The position numbers and the translations under genes are program-made. A DNA stretch of 64,000 nt, taken from contig CANJPX010000007.1 of assembly GCA_947476185.1 (NCBI GenBank), positions 1-64,000 on the forward strand, in the 5' to 3' direction. The stretch comes from Bacteroidota bacterium. Lineage in GTDB: Bacteria; Bacteroidota; Bacteroidia; 2-12-FULL-35-15. Every line of letters starts with the position of its first letter. Position 1 is the stretch's first letter. Of this stretch, positions 8,554-15,963 are shown one piece after another. The notes beneath the pieces were generated by a model. The model did no database searches. It saw only the letters and a program-made list of their open reading frames with translations, and had not been told where the DNA came from.

Positions 8554-9207
8554 ATGAACAACCTATTTTCACTTTTTTTTGTATGCAATGTTTTTTATTC
8601 TTGTAATGGAAAAGAAATAAATGAAAGCCGGAAAACTGAACAAACAAAATCAGAAATTTTTCAAACTAATAATTCTATGGATACTGCAACTTTCGGAGCG
8701 GGATGCTTCTGGTGTGTCGAGGCACAATTTCAACTTTTAGATGGTGTAATATCGGTATCCTCCGGATTTTCGGGAGGAACTGTAAAAAACCCAGCTTATC
8801 GTGAAGTATGTAATGGCACCACCGGCCATGCAGAAGTTTGCCAGATCGTTTACGATCCGTCAAAAATATCTTATGATGAACTTTTGGCGGCTTTTTGGCA
8901 AACGCATGATCCAACACAACTAAACAGACAAGGAAATGATATTGGCACCCAATATAGATCAGTGATATTTTATCACAATGAAAAACAAAAAGAATTAGCT
9001 GAAAAGTACAAGTTGGAATTAACAAAGTCAGGTGCCTGGGATAAACCTGTTGTAACAGAAATTAGTCCTGCCGGACCATTTTATAAGGCAGAAAATTATC
9101 ATCAGGATTACTATAAAATTAATGGGGAAGTTCCTTATTGCCAATATGTTATTCAACCAAAAGTAGATAAATTCCAAAAAGTGTTCAAAGATAAACTCAA
9201 ACATTAG
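8554..9207 (+). CDS. msrA: Peptide-methionine (S)-S-oxide reductase MsrA, probable lipoprotein
   Basis: MsrA reduces the S-epimer of methionine sulfoxide in proteins. The catalytic motif GAGCFWCVEAQ is present (catalytic Cys about residue 51), with conserved GFSGG, GHAEVCQIVYDP, DPTQLNRQGNDIGTQYRS and ENYHQDYY blocks. The ORF track begins at a TTG (8545), but the ATG at 8554 begins a signal sequence with a lipobox-like FYSC at residues 14-17. The mature enzyme is therefore probably lipidated and faces the periplasm or cell surface, unlike cytosolic MsrA. Starting at the Met before the catalytic domain (8678) would give a cytosolic form; I favour the longer one. No fused MsrB domain is present. 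Confidence 0.93.
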   Translation: MNNLFSLFFVCNVFYSCNGKEINESRKTEQTKSEIFQTNNSMDTATFGAGCFWCVEAQFQLLDGVISVSSGFSGGTVKNPAYREVCNGTTGHAEVCQIVYDPSKISYDELLAAFWQTHDPTQLNRQGNDIGTQYRSVIFYHNEKQKELAEKYKLELTKSGAWDKPVVTEISPAGPFYKAENYHQDYYKINGEVPYCQYVIQPKVDKFQKVFKDKLKH

Positions 9208-9337
9208 GAATTAATAATTTAAGCATCGCCGGATTTTGGACTTCCAATCTCAATCCTGTAAAGCGCTAAATATCAACAAATTAAAAACCAAGAAAAAAAC
9301 TCGCCTCAAAACTGTGTTTTTTTTTCTAAAATCTTCT

Positions 9338-9345
9338 TATCTTTG
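9338..9345 (+). promoter_or_regulatory. -7 promoter box TATCTTTG, 5 nt before the desaturase ATG
   Basis: Exact TAnnTTTG box separated from the ATG at 9351 by CCGCC. This predicts a leaderless or near-leaderless transcript, the same geometry as at 5813 and 54728. Confidence 0.65.
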
Positions 9346-9350
9346 CCGCC

Positions 9351-10337
9351 ATGTTAAAAGGAAAAGACCTTATTCTTGCTACCAAACCTTATGCTAAAGA
9401 AATACGCTGGAAAAGTTGGTATTATACACTTTCTACCTTCTTCTTACTGATCGTTTTTCTTCTTGGTACCTACTTCATCCCAAATATTTACGGGAAAATT
9501 TTATCTAGTATATTAAGTGCCACGTTTTTAGCACGTTTCTTTATGATTTTTCATGATTATCAACATCATGCCATTTTGCAAAAATCTATAATCGCCAACA
9601 TAATATTTACGATCTATGGATTTTATATGCTAACTCCATCGAGTATTTGGAAGCGCTCGCATGATCACCATCATAATAATAATGCAAAATTGTATGGTGC
9701 GAATATCGGATCCTTTCCAATAATGACAAAGCAAAAATTTATGGAGGCTTCTGAAAGTGATAGACGTATTTACCTCGCTATCCGTAATCCATTGAATATG
9801 ATCTTTGCATATTTCACCATGTTCATCTATGGAATGTGTCTTCAGTCATTCATTAGCAGTCCGAAAAGACATTGGGATTCAATAGTTACACTGATATTGC
9901 ATATTGGAATCGCCATATTATTAATAATCTATACAGGACCTTTAACATGGTTTCTCGCATTTTTTCTGCCCTTTTTTCTTTCTCACATGCTAGGCGCTTA
10001 TTTGTTTTATGCTCAACACACTTTTCCTGGTGTTGTTTTCAAAAGTAATACAGAATGGACCTATTCAGAAGCGGCATTAGAATCATCCAGTTATTTGAAA
10101 ATGAATCCCATAATGCGCTGGGCAACAGCAAATATCGGTTATCACCATATTCATCATTTAAATTCAAGAATACCTTTTTACCGTTTGCCAGAAGCAATGA
10201 AAAATATCCCTGAATTGCAGAATCCTTCAGTCACAACATTCAAACTTTCGGATATTATTTCTTGTTTAAGATTAAAACTATGGGATCCGGAACAAAACAG
10301 GATGATCCCTATATCGGAATTAAATCTTTCTCACTAA
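9351..10337 (+). CDS. Membrane fatty-acid desaturase, di-iron, delta-12/omega type
   Basis: A 328-residue integral membrane protein with the three histidine boxes of acyl-lipid desaturases: HDYQHH (about residue 66), HDHHHNN (about 104) and YHHIHHL (about 264). These ligate the diiron centre that inserts double bonds into fatty acyl chains. Four or more hydrophobic segments surround the boxes, and the length is typical. A desaturase would tune membrane fluidity, for example in the cold. It appears monocistronic, converging with lpxD 27 bp downstream. Regiospecificity cannot be read from the sequence. Confidence 0.88.
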   Translation: MLKGKDLILATKPYAKEIRWKSWYYTLSTFFLLIVFLLGTYFIPNIYGKILSSILSATFLARFFMIFHDYQHHAILQKSIIANIIFTIYGFYMLTPSSIWKRSHDHHHNNNAKLYGANIGSFPIMTKQKFMEASESDRRIYLAIRNPLNMIFAYFTMFIYGMCLQSFISSPKRHWDSIVTLILHIGIAILLIIYTGPLTWFLAFFLPFFLSHMLGAYLFYAQHTFPGVVFKSNTEWTYSEAALESSSYLKMNPIMRWATANIGYHHIHHLNSRIPFYRLPEAMKNIPELQNPSVTTFKLSDIISCLRLKLWDPEQNRMIPISELNLSH

Positions 10338-10364
10338 TTTTTTTTCTGAATTCCTTGGGATAAA

Positions 10365-11396
10365 CTAGCTATTTTCTGCTATTTTATTTTGCTTTTCAAT
10401 TTGGTCAATACGTTTAACAATTGAATCCAGGTTGCGGAAATGAATGTATGCTTTTCTATATTTGGCAGCATCAAAGGCCGGAGAGCCCATATATACTTCC
10501 CCTTTTTTAGTAATACTTTTTGAGATCCCAGATTGGGCCGTAATAATTGTCTGATCAGCAATTTCAAGATGACCAACGATCCCGACCTGTCCGCTGAACA
10601 TACAATTTTTACCAATTTTTGAAGAACCGGCGACAACGCCATGCGCTGCAATGTATGTATTCTCGCCTATTTCAACATTATGCGCAATATGAACCAGGTT
10701 ATCAAACTTCACACCTTTCCTTAATATCGTTGATCCTAAAGTTGCTCTATCAATAGCACAGTTTGCTCCAATTTCAACATTATCCTCAATAATAACATTT
10801 CCTATCTGTGGAATTTTCTGGTTATCATTTTGCGGGTTAAATCGAAATCCATCGCTACCAATAACACTTCCAGAGTGGATGATACAATCTTTTCCAATCA
10901 CCGTTTCCGAATAGATCTTTACTCCTGCAAACAAAGTGGTATTATCACCAATAACAACATTTTCACCAATAAATACCTGAGGATATATTTTTACGTTATT
11001 TCCTATCTTTGCATTATCACTAACAACAGCAAATTCACCGGCATATATATCCGTTCCTGTTGTAGCAGTTTCGGAAATATAAGCGTGTTTTGAAATTCCT
11101 GTTTTATTAAGCTTCACCTGATTATACATTTCAAGCAATTTTGAAAATGCGGTCTCAGCACTATCAACCCTTATCAAGGTTGTATTAATTGGGGCTGTTA
11201 AAACAAGGTCTTTATTTACGATAACCAAAGAAGCTTTTGTTGTATATAAATACTGTGTGTATTTTGGATTTGCCAAAAAAGAAATCGATCCAGGTTCACC
11301 TTCTTCAATTTTTGAAAGTTTGCTGATTTTAACTGTTGAATCGCCTTCAATTTGTCCTTGCAAAAGTCCGGCTATTTGTTGAGCAGAAAATTCCAT
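10365..11396 (-). CDS. lpxD: UDP-3-O-(3-hydroxyacyl)glucosamine N-acyltransferase LpxD
   Basis: LpxD adds the N-linked 3-hydroxyacyl chain in the third step of lipid A synthesis. The 343-residue protein has the N-terminal uridine-binding domain (about 1-105) and then a long left-handed beta-helix of hexapeptide repeats (about 105-310, for example IGNNVKIYPQVFIGENVVIG). The catalytic His is expected in HIAHNVEIGEN, and GSDGFRF and CAIDRATLGST are conserved family blocks. The C-terminal helix ends with IDQIEKQNK. It follows the pseudouridine synthase by 51 bp on the same strand. Confidence 0.95.
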   Translation of the reverse strand: MEFSAQQIAGLLQGQIEGDSTVKISKLSKIEEGEPGSISFLANPKYTQYLYTTKASLVIVNKDLVLTAPINTTLIRVDSAETAFSKLLEMYNQVKLNKTGISKHAYISETATTGTDIYAGEFAVVSDNAKIGNNVKIYPQVFIGENVVIGDNTTLFAGVKIYSETVIGKDCIIHSGSVIGSDGFRFNPQNDNQKIPQIGNVIIEDNVEIGANCAIDRATLGSTILRKGVKFDNLVHIAHNVEIGENTYIAAHGVVAGSSKIGKNCMFSGQVGIVGHLEIADQTIITAQSGISKSITKKGEVYMGSPAFDAAKYRKAYIHFRNLDSIVKRIDQIEKQNKIAENS

Positions 11397-11447
11397 ATTT
11401 AATTTTTATTTAAAAAGAAAAAAACAATCATTTTTATATGCTGCATA

Positions 11448-12542
11448 TTAGGACTCATCCAAAGCCATCGCAACAGAATAGCCTCTCCACTTATTAATAA
11501 CAGAAAGCATATCCTGAGGAATGTCCGAATCAAAATGAATATATTTTCCTGTAATCGGATGATTAAATCCTAATGATTTTGCGTGCAATGCATGACGTGG
11601 TAAAATAGTAAAACAATTTTCCACAAACTGCTTATACTTGGCAAATGTTGTCCCTTTCAAGATACGGTCTCCGCCATAGGTTTCATCGTTAAACAAAGAA
11701 TGGCCGATGTGCTGCATATGCGCACGAATTTGATGGGTACGACCTGTCTCTAATTTACATTGTATCAACGTAACATATCCGAAACGTTCCAAAACTTTAT
11801 AATGTGTTACTGCATGTTTTCCTTCTTCACTATCGATTGGAAAAACATCCATTTTTTTTCTGTCTTTTAAATGACGACCAATATTTCCAGTTACAGTTCC
11901 TTCATCTTCTTGAAAATCGCCCCAAACAAGTGCATAATATATCCTGTCTAAATTCCTATCGAAAAAGTCTTTTGCTAATTTCACCATTGCTTTCTCACTT
12001 TTCGCAACAACCATTATTCCACTGGTATTTTTATCCAATCGGTGAACCAATCCGGGACGCAGCAAAGCCTGTTCTTTCGACTTTTTGGTAGCCTCGATTG
12101 TAGCAGCATATCTGCTTATAGGTAATTGCTGGAAATGATACGCCAAGGCATTCACCAATGTTCCTTTGTAATTTCCATAACCAGGATGAACAACCATTCC
12201 CGGATCTTTGTTCACGATGATCAGATCATCATCTTCAAAAACAATATTAACTGGAATATTTTGAGGGATAAGCTCCGTTTCACGCGGAGGGTGAGCGAAA
12301 ACAACGGTAATTACATCTAAAGGTTTTACTTTATAATTTGATTTTACCGGCTTATCATTAACCAGGATATTCCCATTTTCAGCAGATTGCTGAATTTTTG
12401 AACGCGTGGCGTTTTGTGTTTTGCTGATCAGATATTTATCAATGCGAAGCAGCGACTGCCCCTTATCAACAACCACCCTAAGGTGCTCAAACAGTTCCTG
12501 ATCATCATTGTCTTCTACTACATCTAAACCTTCTTCAATCAT
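11448..12542 (-). CDS. RluA/RluD-family 23S rRNA pseudouridine synthase
   Basis: Isomerises specific uridines of structured RNA, most likely 23S rRNA. A short acidic N-terminus precedes an S4 RNA-binding domain (about 28-85, LLRIDKYLISKTQNATRSKIQQ). The catalytic domain carries HRLDKNTSGIMVVAK with the active-site Asp, and LETGRTHQIRAHM. Its 364 residues are normal for RluD-like enzymes. It lies on the same strand as the PASTA and ddl genes, an arrangement often seen in Bacteroidota, but here a T9SS gene has come between it and the PASTA gene. Confidence 0.93.
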   Translation of the reverse strand: MIEEGLDVVEDNDDQELFEHLRVVVDKGQSLLRIDKYLISKTQNATRSKIQQSAENGNILVNDKPVKSNYKVKPLDVITVVFAHPPRETELIPQNIPVNIVFEDDDLIIVNKDPGMVVHPGYGNYKGTLVNALAYHFQQLPISRYAATIEATKKSKEQALLRPGLVHRLDKNTSGIMVVAKSEKAMVKLAKDFFDRNLDRIYYALVWGDFQEDEGTVTGNIGRHLKDRKKMDVFPIDSEEGKHAVTHYKVLERFGYVTLIQCKLETGRTHQIRAHMQHIGHSLFNDETYGGDRILKGTTFAKYKQFVENCFTILPRHALHAKSLGFNHPITGKYIHFDSDIPQDMLSVINKWRGYSVAMALDES

Positions 12543-12561
12543 CAGGATACTTTAAAAATGT

Positions 12562-14433
12562 TTATTTTACTTTAATGAACTTTAGTGTTGTTGTATTTTT
12601 TTCGTCATTCAAACGAACAAAATAAATACCATTATCAAGATTTGAAATATCGATAAGACCAGAATAAACCGCATTATCAATAATTACTTTTCCCAACAGA
12701 TCAACAATTGAAAACATAATCTTTTCATTTGTATTTCCGGTATTGATAAACAACCGGTCATTCGCAGGATTGGGATATAAAGAAAAATCGTTCGTTTTAT
12801 TATCAGTGTTTAAGATTCCTGTAAATTCTGATGCAGCACCAAAAACAGGATGCACCATCAATGAGCCTACAAAAGGAGAAGTGTTCCAAGAACCGCTTAC
12901 ATTATAAAATATTTTCGATTGGGTATTTGTATTTTTATCTACACCGACATTTAAAAACTGATTTGTATTTTGTGTAAAACCAACATAAAATGTACCCGGA
13001 TTCAAATACAAAGGAGCATCCAATTTATACCGAATAAATTGATTATGCGTTACCATACCATAGACAGGACTTTGAGCTAAACTACCTGTATAAACAGCAG
13101 CTCCAGGAACACCGCCTCCATCAATCCAAACATTCAGATTGAATGTATAAATGGAGGTATTAGTCATGAAGGGGTTAAAATAAATATCAATATATTGTAT
13201 AGAATCCGCTACATTCAAAATAAATTTTTCTGCGAGTTGGGCATATAAAGTGCTTAAACCAAAGGAATTTTCAGCGGTTCCATCATCGTAGGAAAAATAG
13301 TTGGTAAGGTCTTGCACATGGCGTACTGTGTCATTCCCTCTTTCATTATCGGGAGTTGAATTCACAACACTTTCAATTGTGTAACGCGCAGCAGTAGTTA
13401 AAGCTGGGATCGTAAAATTAACAGCAGGATTTGTAAAAGGTGCGTAGTTCATGTATCCTGCAGTTGAAAACGGATCAATATTAAAACTTCCTCCTGAATA
13501 CGTAGTATTTACCTGAGTTCCTGCATCATCATACATTTTATAAATAAAACTTCCATTTTTTATTGCTGTATGATTATTGCGTATCGTTGTATTATAATTC
13601 AATTTCATATCCGCTGTAGCATACTGTTTCCAAGGCATAGCAGAATAAGTATTCAATAATGAAGCGGTATTATACACAAATGCAACATCCTCAAAAGTTG
13701 TATCATTTTGATTTCTAGTCTTATTTAAATATACATAATCAATATTCCAATGATCTGTATTTCCGCTAATGGTAGCCTTATTATAAAAACGAAATTGAAA
13801 TCCATCTTTCAGAAAGGCCGTATCTACAATAGGGATCATAACCAAAGTCCAGGAACTATCTGTTGCTGCAAGAATGCTGCCTTTTAATGCCCAAACATTT
13901 TGCCAAACACCAGAGGAGTGTTTGAACTGAACCACCAGTGAATCAGTGTATTCAGGAGCATTTCCAATACCTTGGGGCTGACAATAGAAACTAAAATAGA
14001 TGGAATCGCTGGCCGGTAAATTTAAATGAATCGGTTTTGAAGTAAGGTAATCTGCAAGTGCAGAAGTTGAAGCCCCGGCAGTAAAATCATAAGGGTAACC
14101 GTTATAATCCAATCCATCAAAGGTTGCTACACCAAGTGTAATAGGAGCTTTGGCAAAATCGCGATTAATATATACTCTATTATCCAACCAAAATGAAGTA
14201 TCCGGATAAGGCCCTTCAGATGAAAAATCATCTAAGATCCCTTTTGCACCAAGACTCAAAGTATCTGTAGGAGAAGGTAATCTGAGGGTAGATTTTAGCT
14301 GATCATATTTACTGATGATCACCTGATTGGTAGTTAATTCATTTTCAACCAAACCTTGACTAAAACAAAGATTAGTTAGAAACAACAGGCAGATCGCTGC
14401 ATTAATTTTTTTAGTCAAAATTCGGATCATCAT
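12562..14433 (-). CDS. Secreted T9SS cargo protein of unknown function
   Basis: A 623-residue protein with a signal peptide (ending LCFSQG) and a C-terminal type A sorting domain starting around residue 545 (YPNPANDRLFI through GIYFVRLND). In between is beta-rich sequence with low Cys content and no catalytic motif that I recognise. Thr/Asn/Tyr-rich stretches resemble adhesin or concanavalin-like folds, but this is only an impression. The start overlaps the end of the PASTA gene by 23 bp, so the two are translationally linked. The next gene follows after 19 bp. The product should be exported across the outer membrane by the type IX system. Confidence 0.85.
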   Translation of the reverse strand: MMIRILTKKINAAICLLFLTNLCFSQGLVENELTTNQVIISKYDQLKSTLRLPSPTDTLSLGAKGILDDFSSEGPYPDTSFWLDNRVYINRDFAKAPITLGVATFDGLDYNGYPYDFTAGASTSALADYLTSKPIHLNLPASDSIYFSFYCQPQGIGNAPEYTDSLVVQFKHSSGVWQNVWALKGSILAATDSSWTLVMIPIVDTAFLKDGFQFRFYNKATISGNTDHWNIDYVYLNKTRNQNDTTFEDVAFVYNTASLLNTYSAMPWKQYATADMKLNYNTTIRNNHTAIKNGSFIYKMYDDAGTQVNTTYSGGSFNIDPFSTAGYMNYAPFTNPAVNFTIPALTTAARYTIESVVNSTPDNERGNDTVRHVQDLTNYFSYDDGTAENSFGLSTLYAQLAEKFILNVADSIQYIDIYFNPFMTNTSIYTFNLNVWIDGGGVPGAAVYTGSLAQSPVYGMVTHNQFIRYKLDAPLYLNPGTFYVGFTQNTNQFLNVGVDKNTNTQSKIFYNVSGSWNTSPFVGSLMVHPVFGAASEFTGILNTDNKTNDFSLYPNPANDRLFINTGNTNEKIMFSIVDLLGKVIIDNAVYSGLIDISNLDNGIYFVRLNDEKNTTTLKFIKVK

Positions 14434-15238
14434 TTTTTACACTTGAAGTATCAGGGATTGCGGAAAGTTTGTTTTTATCACTTGTAAAATATAGGTCAAC
14501 TGTTCCACCCATTTTAATCATTACATCTCTAATACAAGATGGTATTTGTCGATATACTCTTCCATTTATTGAATCTTTGGCTACATCAAAATTAACAGCT
14601 CCAATAGTCAAGGAAGCTTCCGCTAATTTTTCCATTGCTTCTCTACGGGATAAGCCGTATAAACAAGGTACACCAACTTCTTCATCGCTTAATCCTTTTC
14701 CAATGATCAAATCGATCACAGTTCCTTTTTCAATTTTTTCGCCGGGTGCAATATTTTTACCTTTTACCATTTGCTCCAACACACAATTAGCACATTGGTC
14801 CGGAACAAATTTTGTTTTACCCATCTTTAATCCGAAAGTTGTTATCATAGCAGCTGCTTGTCTTAAAGAGCGATCAATCAACTTTGGCATTTGAATACTA
14901 GGAGGTAATACAGAAGTAACATAAAGGTAAATGGTTCTCCCCTCTTTTACTTCAGCCTTTGCCTCAGGCTCCTGCTTAATAACAACACCCTTTTTAGCTT
15001 TTGTATCATATAGAGAATCAATTACCAAGTAACGTAAATTTTTATCCGCAACAAACTTGTCTAACTCTTTAATACCAACTCCTGAAAAATCAGGTACAGA
15101 AACTGTTTCATTATGATTTGTGGTATTCCCTAACCAGGAAATGATGAACCAGCATATCAAAGAAACTGACACAATGTAAATGGTCAAATGTTTTAGAAAT
15201 GTTTTGCTCTTTATAAATTGTAATAGCCCTTTAAACAT
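14411..15238 (-). CDS. Membrane-anchored protein with three PASTA domains
   Basis: The ORF track starts at a TTG (15250); the ATG at 15238 is the better start and gives 275 residues. One N-terminal transmembrane helix (about 20-40, LTIYIVSVSLICWFIISWLG) is followed by three PASTA repeats of about 65-70 residues in the periplasm (near 50-115, 120-190 and 195-265). PASTA domains in penicillin-binding proteins and Ser/Thr kinases bind peptidoglycan or beta-lactams. This protein has no enzymatic domain. Stand-alone PASTA proteins near ddl and an RluA-type gene recur in Bacteroidota, so a wall-sensing or scaffold role is plausible but unproven. A TACCTTCG box at 15265-15272 (minus) is a possible promoter. 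Confidence 0.88.
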   Translation of the reverse strand: MFKGLLQFIKSKTFLKHLTIYIVSVSLICWFIISWLGNTTNHNETVSVPDFSGVGIKELDKFVADKNLRYLVIDSLYDTKAKKGVVIKQEPEAKAEVKEGRTIYLYVTSVLPPSIQMPKLIDRSLRQAAAMITTFGLKMGKTKFVPDQCANCVLEQMVKGKNIAPGEKIEKGTVIDLIIGKGLSDEEVGVPCLYGLSRREAMEKLAEASLTIGAVNFDVAKDSINGRVYRQIPSCIRDVMIKMGGTVDLYFTSDKNKLSAIPDTSSVKNDDPNFD

Positions 15239-15323
15239 AAATGGTTGCAATCGAAATTAGACTACGAAGGTACGAATTTTAAGGAAACGAAAAAAAGGGG
15301 TGTAAATTGTATTTAGCGTCCAT

Positions 15324-15349
15324 AAAAAATCGATTTTCATCAAAAATCG
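15324..15349 (-). terminator. Possible terminator of the GIY-YIG gene
   Basis: Read on the minus strand, CGATTTT and AAAATCG form a 7-bp stem around a 5-nt loop, followed by ATTTTTT. The stem is AT-rich and therefore weak. Confidence 0.45.
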
Positions 15350-15355
15350 AACACG

Positions 15356-15697
15356 CTACGTCACACAGAGCGGAGTCGAAGTGTTGCCTGTCAAATTCAG
15401 ATAATTACTCTGATTTTTGCAAACGGATAATTCTTTCAGCCTCTCCCAATTGCTACTTATTAAAGCTATTTTCTTTGCCCGTGTCCAGCCTTTCAGTTTT
15501 TTTTCGAATCTGATTGGAAAAGATGCATCATTAAATAATTCATAAAAAACTATTTCTAAAGGTTGCCTTGAAAAAGTGTAGCAATTTTTGTTAATTCCAT
15601 TAACGTGTAGCACAAATCTCATTTCTAAATTATTAGTTACCCCAATATAAAATGAATCAGCAGAACATTTTAATATATAAACAAACATTTTTTTCAT
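15356..15697 (-). CDS. GIY-YIG nuclease domain protein (UvrC-N-like, small)
   Basis: A 113-residue protein of the small GIY-YIG family. The FVYILKCSADSFYIGVTNNLEMR opening has the Y-I-L/Y-I-G pair and a downstream Arg, and a Glu lies in FYELF. EKKLKGWTRAKKIALI matches the end of this family. The nuclease fold is clear, but the substrate is not known for these short proteins. The 3' end of the frame, including the stop, runs into a short dispersed repeat (AGAGCGGAGTCGAAG), so the last 15 or so residues look repeat-derived. More such repeats lie just upstream. Confidence 0.85.
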   Translation of the reverse strand: MKKMFVYILKCSADSFYIGVTNNLEMRFVLHVNGINKNCYTFSRQPLEIVFYELFNDASFPIRFEKKLKGWTRAKKIALISSNWERLKELSVCKNQSNYLNLTGNTSTPLCVT

Positions 15698-15742
15698 AAA
15701 AAAATTATCAATGTATTAATAAATAAAAAGGAGTTTTTGATT

Positions 15743-15891
15743 GACAAACGTTTGTCGCCCTTCGACTCCGCTCAGGGTGACCAAACCGAACCCTGTGTGG
15801 TCATGTTGAGCTTGGCCTGTGCTGAGCTTTTGTCGAAGCATCGAAACATTTGTGTATGCTTTTCCACCCCTTCGATAAACTCAGGGTGACC
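15743..15891. repeat. Cluster of REP-like dispersed repeats upstream of the GIY-YIG gene
   Basis: The cluster starts with a perfect palindrome GACAAACGTTTGTC (15743-15756). It continues with CCTTCGACTCCGCTCAGGGTGAC (15759-15781), a TCATGTTGAGCTTG unit with a partly duplicated GTCGAAGCATCGAAACAT end (15801-15848), and a variant CCTTCGATAAACTCAGGGTGAC (15868-15890). Fragments of the same families recur at 15356-15376, 51394-51421 and 52984-53010. No gene is seen in the 266-bp gap. Confidence 0.8.
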
Positions 15892-15963
15892 TCACCGCTC
15901 CGACATTTTGCACCATGACCTGACAATGATATTTTCAAAAAATCATTCTAAGAAAAATAAAAA

